From an uncultured Varibaculum sp. (lineage in GTDB: Bacteria; Actinomycetota; Actinomycetes; Actinomycetales; Actinomycetaceae), in contig CAMYFZ010000058.1 in assembly GCA_947255165.1 (NCBI GenBank), positions 1 through 11,568 on the forward strand: a stretch of 11,568 bases of DNA, written 5' to 3'. The notes beneath the pieces are model-generated. The model was given only the letters and a program-made list of their open reading frames with translations. It ran no database searches and was not told the origin of the DNA. A program made the translations under genes and the position numbers. Positions 5,997-11,568 of the stretch are shown here, piece by piece; position 1 is the stretch's first letter, and every line of letters starts with the position of its first letter.

Positions 5997-7393
5997 TGAA
6001 CAAAGTGCGTTCCGTAGGCGCGGTGATGACCGCGCTACTGGTGGCGTGTTTCGCTTTCCAGTTAAATGCTTCAATGCTTTCACCTGCCCTGGTGCTCATG
6101 GAAAAAGAACTCCACACCACTGCAGCGATGATTGGTCTAACCCAGACGGTGTTCTTTACGGCAGCCGCCCTCTTCAGTCTGTTCCTGCCGCGGCTAGGAG
6201 ACATGATTGGGCGCCGCAAGCTGCTAACCGCCATGATGTTACTGACTGCTCTGGGGTGTGTGATCTCGGCTTTGGCGGGAGTTACCGGTTCAGTCGCCCT
6301 ATTATTCATTGGTCGCACTATCCAAGGCGTGGCCGGTCCGACCGTCCCCCTGTGTCTAATCATGTTGCGGGTAGCGGTACCAGATCCCAAACGCTACGGC
6401 ACCCTCATGGGGGTTATCACCGCAATTAATGGTGGTATTGCCGGTGTCGATGCTATCGCTGGCGGCTGGTTAGCTAAGAATTTCGGGTTTGCCTCAGTGT
6501 TCTGGACGATGGCGGTAATCGCGGTAATCGCGGCAGTAGCAGTACGTTTCCTAACCGATGAATCCACTGTCAATCAACCGCAGCCTATGGATTGGCTAGG
6601 TACGCTCTACCTGGTAGTGGCAGTCGGGGCGGCGCTGACCGCCATCAATGAGATTGCCAAACTACAAGATGCCAACTGGCTGCTGGTAATCGGGCTAATA
6701 GTAGGCGCCGCAATATTTTTCATGCTTTTCTGGCGCCAAGAAGGCAATACCGAACATCCGCTTGTCACCCGGCACTACCTGCGTTCGCGCAGCACCTGGG
6801 CATTGCTGCTGACTACCGTACTCACAATGACCGGTATTTTCGCGATCATGAACGGGATTGTGCCCTCTATTGCCCAAGACACCAAGTTTGGGGCGGGGCT
6901 AGGCGCGGATGTGGTATCTTTCTGGACCCTCACGCCCTACGCGCTCGCCGGTCTAGTGATGGGGCCGGTCGCGGGCACCTTTGCGGGACGCTTCGGCTAT
7001 CGAAAAGTACTGCGTTACGGCCTCATCGGAGCGCTCATTTCCCTAGCGATATTGGCATTTACCATGAACGGCGCTGCCGCCTGGATATTGCTGCTGGTAT
7101 CTATACTCGCAGGTCTAACCTATGCCGGTACCGTGAATATCATGCTCAACGGGCTAGGGATTGTGCTCTCGCCCTCCGATAATCCCGGTTACCTACCCGG
7201 GCTTAACGCGGGAGCTTTCAACCTGGGGGCAGGTATTTCCTTCGCGGTGCTCTATGCGGTGATGACTTCTCTAGGTGGAGGCTACGGCGGTCATCTAGGG
7301 GCTATTATCGCTGGTGGAATCCTGCTGGTTTTGGCTTTAGGAACCTCATTCCTGATTCCGAAGGCAGCTGGAGAAGGCGAAACCGTAAGCTAA
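5996..7393 (+). CDS. MFS permease, probable nucleoside (uridine) importer, UriT-like
   Basis: A 465-residue major facilitator protein that appears to have 14 membrane helices, as in DHA2-type members. Motif A is present as GDMIGRRK (68-75), and the helix-4 motif as GRTIQGVAG (106-114). The helix-5 region NGGIAGVDAIAGG (145-157) resembles motif C but has Val-Asp where drug antiporters usually have Gly-Pro, which argues against a plain drug exporter. Translation is coupled to the hydrolase: the stop TAA and the start ATG share one base. Position between a nucleoside hydrolase and a ribokinase operon regulator makes nucleoside uptake the best guess, as for UriT of C. glutamicum. Ribose uptake or base export are alternatives. 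Confidence 0.88.
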   Translation: MNKVRSVGAVMTALLVACFAFQLNASMLSPALVLMEKELHTTAAMIGLTQTVFFTAAALFSLFLPRLGDMIGRRKLLTAMMLLTALGCVISALAGVTGSVALLFIGRTIQGVAGPTVPLCLIMLRVAVPDPKRYGTLMGVITAINGGIAGVDAIAGGWLAKNFGFASVFWTMAVIAVIAAVAVRFLTDESTVNQPQPMDWLGTLYLVVAVGAALTAINEIAKLQDANWLLVIGLIVGAAIFFMLFWRQEGNTEHPLVTRHYLRSRSTWALLLTTVLTMTGIFAIMNGIVPSIAQDTKFGAGLGADVVSFWTLTPYALAGLVMGPVAGTFAGRFGYRKVLRYGLIGALISLAILAFTMNGAAAWILLLVSILAGLTYAGTVNIMLNGLGIVLSPSDNPGYLPGLNAGAFNLGAGISFAVLYAVMTSLGGGYGGHLGAIIAGGILLVLALGTSFLIPKAAGEGETVS

Positions 7394-7421
7394 GACGCGA
7401 GATATCGTACGGGGGAACGCG

Positions 7422-8414
7422 ATGACTACTATTAGACAGATCGCCGAAAAACTAGGCGTGAACGTGTCTACGGTCTCGCGTTCCCTCAACGATTCCCCTA
7501 CGATTCCTGAGAGTACTAAGGAACGGGTACGTCAGATGGCGGACCAGCTTGGTTATCGCAAAGACGTGAGAGCCGCGTCGATGCGCGCCGGGAAAAGCCT
7601 ACTCATCGGGGTGGTAGTGGGGGATATCGTTAACCCCTTCTTCGCGCAACTTGCCGACCGAATCGAACGGCAAACCAGAGCGAAGGGTTACCAGATAATG
7701 CTGGGTAACGGGGGAGAAGAACCACATGCGCAAACAGATGTAGTAGCGACTATGCTTTCGCAGAATATCGATGGGTTGTTGCTTACTCCCGCCGGAAAAC
7801 CGACCTCGAAATTGCTTTCCTATATTCAGGAAGTGCCAACGGTGGCGGTCGACCGCAAAATTGCTGGAGCCGAGATTGACAGTGTCGGCTGCGATTTTAG
7901 CCAGGCAGTAGCGCAGCTCGCTGCGCATTTCGCTGGCAACGGTTATAAATCCGTGGCAGTGCTATCTGGTCCGGAGTCAACCAGCACCGGGGACTTGCGG
8001 CAGAAAATGCTGCGCGCGGCGCTCGCGGATGCGGGGATTATCGAGGTGCAGGCTTATTCGACCCCATTTCAAGAGGCCGGAGGAGACGCGGCGATAAAAC
8101 AGGTACTGGCAAAAAAGGCACCAGATGCTCTGGTGTGTGCCTCTGGGGTGATCACTTTGGGGGCGATGCTGGCCTTAAAAGCAAACGGGATTCGCCCCGG
8201 GGTAGATATCGGAATTGCCACCTTTGACCGTCTAAACTGGTTAGAGGCGATGACGCCTCCGGTGACCATGATAGATACTGAAATTACTGAGATGGCCGAT
8301 CTGGCTGTGACCTTGTTACTCGAAAGAATAGCTGGTAAAAGCGGTAAGCCAGTAGAAAAGAACGCTACCGCGAAACTGCTGGTGCGGGACTCAACCCCAA
8401 AATTAGCAAAATAA
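7422..8414 (+). CDS. LacI-family transcriptional repressor of the nucleoside operon (UriR-like)
   Basis: A 330-residue regulator. The N-terminal helix-turn-helix (4-23) has the LacI pattern, with recognition helix NVSTVSRSLND. The hinge region (about 48-58) ends in RAGKS. The periplasmic-binding-protein-like effector domain starts at LIGVVVGDIVNPFF (61-74). Where LacI and PurR have the minor-groove lever leucine, my alignment gives Met54, a conservative change. The ligand is probably ribose, ribose-5-phosphate or a nucleoside. It follows the permease by 28 bases with GGGGGA before its ATG and has no promoter of its own that I can see. It would therefore be made from the operon it controls through the operator at 5001-5022, giving negative autoregulation. 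The assignment to that operator is inference from proximity and site class. Confidence 0.92.
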   Translation: MTTIRQIAEKLGVNVSTVSRSLNDSPTIPESTKERVRQMADQLGYRKDVRAASMRAGKSLLIGVVVGDIVNPFFAQLADRIERQTRAKGYQIMLGNGGEEPHAQTDVVATMLSQNIDGLLLTPAGKPTSKLLSYIQEVPTVAVDRKIAGAEIDSVGCDFSQAVAQLAAHFAGNGYKSVAVLSGPESTSTGDLRQKMLRAALADAGIIEVQAYSTPFQEAGGDAAIKQVLAKKAPDALVCASGVITLGAMLALKANGIRPGVDIGIATFDRLNWLEAMTPPVTMIDTEITEMADLAVTLLLERIAGKSGKPVEKNATAKLLVRDSTPKLAK

Positions 8415-8437
8415 AATTTTACGAATTGTGAGGAAAT

Positions 8438-9409
8438 ATGAACCAGACGAAAGACATTGCGCTAACTGCGCAGACAGTGCTGGATGCTATAGGAGCGCCA
8501 GTTACAGTGGTGGGATCGATCAATGCCGATTTGACCGTAGAAACCGAGCGGCTACCAGGCCCTGGAGAAACCGTTATCGGCGGTCCCCTGGTGACTTTGC
8601 CGGGAGGTAAATCCGCTAATCAGGCGGTTACTTGCGCCCTTTTGGAGGCGAAAACGAAGCTTATCGGAGCGCTTGGCAATGACGGGTATGGCGACCTCTT
8701 AATGGCCTCTCTGAAAAGTGCCGGCGTAGATACTAGCGGGGTGAAACGCCGCGAAGGATCATCGGGATCAACCCTGATCACTGTGGACGCGGCGGGAGAA
8801 AACACTATCGTTTACTCAGCCGGGACAAACGCACTGGTGAATGCGGATCTAGTTCGGGAAGAAAGCAAGTTGATAACCTCGGCGAAAACCCTGGGGCTGT
8901 GCCTGGAGGCTCCGATGGACGCGGTTGAGGAAGCAGCTCGAATCGCACACGAGGCGGGCGTTAAGGTAGTGCTGAACTTTTCGCCCATAACCCAGGTGCC
9001 TGATTCTCTCCTAAAACTAGTTGATGTGTTGATTGTTAACCAACACGAGCTGGCGGTACTAAGTGGCCGGGAAATAGACGTTGAAAACCTTGATCAGTTG
9101 CGGGAGGCGGTTGATTCACTAGGAATGACACAGGTAGTGCTGACTTTGGGTGGTCACGGCTCGCTGGTGCTAGATAATGGTGAGGTGACCCGGATCCCGA
9201 TTTTCCCAGTGGATACGGTAGATACCACCGGAGCAGGGGATTCTTTCATGGGGTCTTTGCTTTCGGCGCTGGCTGCCGGTTGCACACTGGCCGATGGTGC
9301 CTGCTTGGCCGCCGCGGTTTCCTCCCTGGCTACTACCAAGGTGGGCGCGCAAGCCTCATATCGGGGAGCCCCCGCAGTGCGGAATTTCCTGGAGAATTGG
9401 GAAGCGTAA
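8438..9409 (+). CDS. rbsK: Ribokinase (PfkB family)
   Basis: It phosphorylates ribose released by the hydrolase to ribose-5-phosphate, the entry to the pentose phosphate pathway. The 323 residues show the ribokinase layout: VGSINADL (25-32) with Asn29 and Asp31 for ribose, PGGKSANQAV (55-64), Glu157, the NxxE motif NQHE (201-204), and the C-terminal PfkB signature DTTGAGDSF (262-270) with catalytic base Asp268. The second motif has GGKS where E. coli RbsK has GGKG. The N-terminus is about 15-20 residues longer than E. coli RbsK before the first strand. The ATG at 8438 has GAGG only four bases upstream, and a GTG within codons 24-25 preceded by GGAG is an alternative start. It begins 23 bases after the regulator and is the last gene of the operon. 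Confidence 0.92.
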   Translation: MNQTKDIALTAQTVLDAIGAPVTVVGSINADLTVETERLPGPGETVIGGPLVTLPGGKSANQAVTCALLEAKTKLIGALGNDGYGDLLMASLKSAGVDTSGVKRREGSSGSTLITVDAAGENTIVYSAGTNALVNADLVREESKLITSAKTLGLCLEAPMDAVEEAARIAHEAGVKVVLNFSPITQVPDSLLKLVDVLIVNQHELAVLSGREIDVENLDQLREAVDSLGMTQVVLTLGGHGSLVLDNGEVTRIPIFPVDTVDTTGAGDSFMGSLLSALAAGCTLADGACLAAAVSSLATTKVGAQASYRGAPAVRNFLENWEA

Positions 9410-9500
9410 GTCAGTCCCTGCGTACGGGTTCATTACTGTAGCCTTCAAGGGCGTTGCGTATTTGCGACCCTGATATTTTAGGCAGAACGATTTGCGCAAG

Positions 9501-9567
9501 ACACCCCTTTCGTTAATCCTGTAATTTTGTGGTTAAAAAGGCGGTGTTTGTGCCGGTTACAGGGTGT
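9501..9567 (+). ncRNA. Candidate structured element in the rbsK 3' region
   Basis: The right arm TTACAGGGTGT (9557-9567) pairs with ACACC (9501-9505) plus CCTGTAA (9518-9524). The result is an 11-bp stem with a 12-base bulge on the left side. The loop contains a further GGC/GCC pairing near 9540-9554. Only three U follow, so it is at best an imperfect terminator. It may instead be a 3'-end stabiliser or chance. Confidence 0.25.
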
Positions 9568-9597
9568 TTCCTCTGGTTGGTCAATGCAAATTTTAAC

Positions 9598-9616
9598 TAA
9601 GGTTAGCCCTACTTTC
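9598..9616. promoter_or_regulatory. Possible DtxR/IdeR-type metal box, one good half-site
   Basis: The sequence TAAGGTTAGCCCTACTTTC matches the palindromic actinobacterial DtxR/IdeR consensus at about 13 of 19 positions, nearly all in the GGTTAGCC half. It lies some 300 bases upstream of an iron/manganese transporter gene, which makes metal regulation sensible, but the distance is large and the other half is poor. Confidence 0.25.
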
Positions 9617-9849
9617 CTTCGTTAGATACGGCAGAAAATCCATTTACGGACAGATCCTGGCAGCTAACGCGTTGATGTAGGGGATTGACCCCGCCGCACG
9701 ATTTCCTCTTTCATTTTTCTAGAACGCGAGCCCGGAAGCCCAGAATTTTCATTTGGTCCGCCTTGCCTTAGAGAACGCGCCTACTGCACCTAACCTTTAG
9801 CAGCGCCCCCTTCATATCCCCATTTTTTCGCACTCGAAAAGTCTTAGCT

Positions 9850-9858
9850 TGTTATTCT
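9850..9858 (+). promoter_or_regulatory. Extended -10 promoter of the VIT transporter gene
   Basis: TG-T-TATTCT (9850-9858) is an extended -10 element. No good -35 lies 17 bases upstream. Transcription would begin near 9865-9868 and leave a leader of about 50 bases before the ATG at 9919. Confidence 0.4.
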
Positions 9859-9874
9859 GACCGCGTAGTCAGAA
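9855..9874. promoter_or_regulatory. Inverted repeat TTCTGAC-N6-GTCAGAA over the VIT promoter
   Basis: Seven-base arms at 9855-9861 and 9868-9874 are perfectly complementary. They overlap the -10 element and the predicted start, a typical position for a repressor operator. In RNA only the part after the start would be present, so a DNA site is more likely than a leader hairpin. Confidence 0.4.
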
Positions 9875-9918
9875 AGATAGCTGGAAAGCTAAAACTTGCA
9901 GATAAATGGGGGTGTCGA

Positions 9919-10671
9919 ATGAGCTTGGTAGGGGAAAGAATTCTCGGTACTTATTCCGGCGCGCACGAGCGTGACGAGCATGCTGACGAAAGCGTAAAGA
10001 CGGCCTCCAAGCTGAATTGGTTGCGTGCCGGGGTGCTGGGCGCTAATGACGGCATCGTTTCTACTGCGGGGGTAGTAGTCGGGGTGGCCGCTGTGGATCC
10101 GCTAAATAACGTGGCAATCTTTACTGCCGGGATGGCAGCAGTGGTCGCCGGAGCTATTTCCATGGCGGCAGGCGAATACGTGTCTGTCTCTACCCAAAAG
10201 GATACTGAGAAAGCGCTGGTGCAAAAGGAGCGCAGCCGGCTGGCAAAAGATCCCGAGGGGGAGCTAGCGGGTTTGATTAAAGTCTACGAAGATAAGGGTC
10301 TGTCAACTGCGACTGCCCGTTTGGTAGCGAAAGAGTATTCCGCAATTGACCCGGTAGCGGCACAGGTAGAGGCTCGCTATTCTATCGATTCGGAAGAGTT
10401 CGTTAACCCCTGGAACGCGGCATTTTCTTCGGCGTTTTCCTTTGTCTTAGGCGCAGTCTTGCCGATGCTGGCGATCCTACTGTTCCCTCCGGCTTCCAAG
10501 TTTGTCACCACTTTCCTTTTCACGCTGGTGGCGCTAGGTCTAGCAGGTTACACCTCGGCATGGCTCTCAGAAGCTCCCCGAGAACGCGCAGTGGTCAGGG
10601 TAATTATCGGCGGCGCCCTCGCCATGCTGATTACTGGCGCAGTCGGTCACCTGGTGGGTCTTACGCTGTAA
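9919..10671 (+). CDS. VIT1/CCC1-family iron/manganese transporter
   Basis: A 250-residue integral membrane protein of the vacuolar iron transporter family. In bacteria these proteins move Fe2+ or Mn2+ out of the cytoplasm. Five hydrophobic segments fall near 36-58, 66-88, 168-190, 194-216 and 224-247. Hallmarks are VLGANDGIVST (39-49) with Asp43 in TM1, and ISMAAGEYVSVSTQ (80-93) with Met82 and Glu86 in TM2. A charged cytosolic segment between TM2 and TM3 (about 94-160), rich in Glu and Lys, corresponds to the family's metal-binding domain. The start ATG at 9919 follows GGGGGTG (9908-9914). It stands alone with its own promoter and a putative operator. Fe versus Mn specificity cannot be decided from sequence. 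Confidence 0.92.
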   Translation: MSLVGERILGTYSGAHERDEHADESVKTASKLNWLRAGVLGANDGIVSTAGVVVGVAAVDPLNNVAIFTAGMAAVVAGAISMAAGEYVSVSTQKDTEKALVQKERSRLAKDPEGELAGLIKVYEDKGLSTATARLVAKEYSAIDPVAAQVEARYSIDSEEFVNPWNAAFSSAFSFVLGAVLPMLAILLFPPASKFVTTFLFTLVALGLAGYTSAWLSEAPRERAVVRVIIGGALAMLITGAVGHLVGLTL

Positions 10672-10693
10672 AAGGGCTGCCCAGCTTGTAGTT

Positions 10694-10722
10694 ACAGGGT
10701 CTGGATTTATCCCTGTTTCCCC
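10694..10722 (+). terminator. Weak candidate terminator after the VIT gene
   Basis: ACAGGG (10694-10699) pairs with CCCTGT (10711-10716) around an 11-base loop, followed by only three U and then C residues. It sits 22 bases after the stop. The short stem and poor U-run keep confidence low. Confidence 0.3.
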
Positions 10723-10847
10723 GCGATCTTTGCCGTGCAAAAAACCTGAGCTAAAACAGTAGCGGACTAACTCATTGCCCCTTTGCAAGCAGCGGGAAAC
10801 CCGTACGCTTTAGTTGTTGCTTTCTTAGGTTTATGGTCACCGTATTC

Positions 10848-10863
10848 ACTTGATTAATCAAGT
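10848..10863. repeat. Perfect 16-bp palindrome between convergent genes
   Basis: ACTTGATTAATCAAGT is self-complementary over 16 bases with no loop. It is AT-rich and lies 15 bases beyond the 3' end of the minus-strand gene that ends at 10879, in the gap to the VIT gene. Having no loop or U-run, it fits a protein binding site better than a terminator; function unknown. Confidence 0.4.
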
Positions 10864-10878
10864 ATCGGGTGGCGCGTC

Positions 10879-11568
10879 TTATTTCCGGGACTGGTTTGCG
10901 TAGGCGCGCAGGGCGTCGACTTCGGTGTTGATGCTTTCCAGGGTGCGAAGCGCCGCCATAATTGACTGTTCTGTGGGGCGGAGGAGTCGGGAGATTCGTC
11001 CAAGTAAGGGCAACACCTGCTTCAAGGTATCCAGTTCCGGCACGCGAGTTTGGGTAGCAAGCTGTTCCAGGGAGATGCTGAGGTCTTGTAAAAGATCCTC
11101 TTCCCCGATTTTTGACAGGTCTTTGCCTATTTCTATGGAACCATTAATTCGCTCTCTAATCATTTCCCAGTCGTGGGTTAGTTTAGAAGCTGCATCTTCC
11201 AGACGATTTGCTTGCGGATCCAAAAGGCGGGCGTGCTTAGCTATGATGGCGGGTTTAAATTCTCCGACGGTAATGGCTTCGATACTTTGGTTTAACTGGT
11301 CACCTAAGGTGTCTAGTTCTTTGCCAAATGTTTCTGCGTCTGCATTGAAGGTTTCAGAGACTTCCTTTATTCCTTCCAAGATCTCTTCAAGGGTAATGCG
11401 GGTTTGGGGTTCGTCGGGTTTTTGTCTGGTTTGCAAGGCAGCGGTAGTTGCCGCGAGTTCTTGCCTGGATTCAACTGTCTGTTGCAGGCTAGTCGAGATT
11501 TTGTCAGCCACTTCGTCTAGCACCTGTCGGTTCTCAGACCTAAGGTCTGTAACGCTGACTTCTTCATA
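10879..11568 (-). CDS. Unrecognised helical, coiled-coil-like protein, 5' part outside the window
   Basis: The stop TAA is at 10879-10881, and the frame stays open through the last base, so at least 229 residues are visible and the true start lies beyond 11568. A GTG at 11521-11523 could be read as a start, but open codons upstream (ending in SENRQ) have the same hydrophilic character, so I treat it as internal. The protein is rich in Glu, Asp, Gln, Leu and Ile in heptad-like spacing, for example EEILEGIKEVSETF and KELDTLGDQLNQSIEAI. It has no cysteine in the visible part, one tryptophan, and no membrane helix or signal. The C-terminal part (LLGRISRLLRP then AALRTLESINTEVDALR) is also helical. 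I do not recognise a family. It converges on the VIT gene. Confidence 0.75.
   Translation of the reverse strand, partial: YEEVSVTDLRSENRQVLDEVADKISTSLQQTVESRQELAATTAALQTRQKPDEPQTRITLEEILEGIKEVSETFNADAETFGKELDTLGDQLNQSIEAITVGEFKPAIIAKHARLLDPQANRLEDAASKLTHDWEMIRERINGSIEIGKDLSKIGEEDLLQDLSISLEQLATQTRVPELDTLKQVLPLLGRISRLLRPTEQSIMAALRTLESINTEVDALRAYANQSRK

Larger units (their letters stand above)
9410..9918. other. Gene-free region between ribokinase and the VIT transporter
   Basis: This is 509 bp without a credible reading frame on either strand. It contains a bulged stem-loop near its start (9501-9567), a DtxR-like half-site (9598-9616), the short hairpin GGGG-ATTGA-CCCC near 9680, a second partial CTAACCTTTAG near 9790, and a promoter with overlapping inverted repeat at 9850-9874. 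I see no strong terminator directly after rbsK. Its length could also accommodate a small RNA, for which I have no direct evidence. Confidence 0.5.

Noticed and set aside
9415..9480. Terminator directly after ribokinase (AGGG/CCCT pairing near 9448-9471)
   Set aside because: Only four base pairs form cleanly and the following T-run is separated; not distinguishable from chance.
9860..9918. Mn-sensing yybP-ykoY riboswitch in the VIT leader
   Set aside because: The predicted leader is only about 50 bases and shows none of the paired GGGGAGUA-type elements that this riboswitch needs.
11521..11523. GTG as the true start of the right-edge gene
   Set aside because: The frame remains open to the window end with similar composition and I see no convincing ribosome binding site before the GTG.

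Overview
The window looks like chromosome of a moderate-GC actinobacterium (about 50-55% GC by eye). Codon use, the strong GGGGGAGG-type ribosome binding sites, and a uridine/ribose gene set with the same content as the Corynebacterium uri operon all fit Actinomycetales, perhaps an Actinomycetaceae member with lower GC than Actinomyces proper. The organism assignment is inference. There are no phage genes, insertion sequences, CRISPR arrays or RNA genes that I can support. Eight genes are credible. Seven are complete and one is cut by the right edge.

Left part (1-4830): a minus-strand OPT-family transporter (155-2098) is divergent from a plus-strand two-gene unit. That unit encodes an SSF/SGLT-like symporter (2413-4191) and, 15 bases later, a 99-residue two-helix membrane protein (4207-4506), probably its accessory subunit. 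The symporter keeps the SGLT fold signatures but has Ala-Gly where SGLT proteins carry the Ser-Ser pair of the Na2 sodium site. Behind the unit lie a strong terminator hairpin and two tandem copies (period about 146-149 bp) of an unusual nested palindrome with the constant core CTCGGATAAAACCG. A third, partial copy sits at the extreme left end of the window, 3' of the OPT gene.

Middle (4830-9410): a four-gene ribonucleoside utilisation operon. It encodes a nucleoside hydrolase, an MFS permease (start overlaps the previous stop), a LacI-family regulator and a ribokinase. The likely route is uptake of a nucleoside, hydrolysis to base plus ribose, and phosphorylation to ribose-5-phosphate. A perfect 22-bp palindrome matching the PurR/RbsR-type core ACGCAAACGTTTGCGT covers the expected start of transcription at 5001-5022, so the in-operon LacI protein most likely represses its own operon.

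Right part (9410-11568): a 509-bp gene-free stretch contains a bulged stem-loop, a DtxR-like half-site, and a promoter with an overlapping inverted repeat. It leads into a VIT1/CCC1-family iron/manganese transporter (9919-10671). A convergent minus-strand gene for an unrecognised helical, coiled-coil-like protein (stop at 10879) runs off the right edge. A perfect 16-bp palindrome lies just beyond its 3' end.
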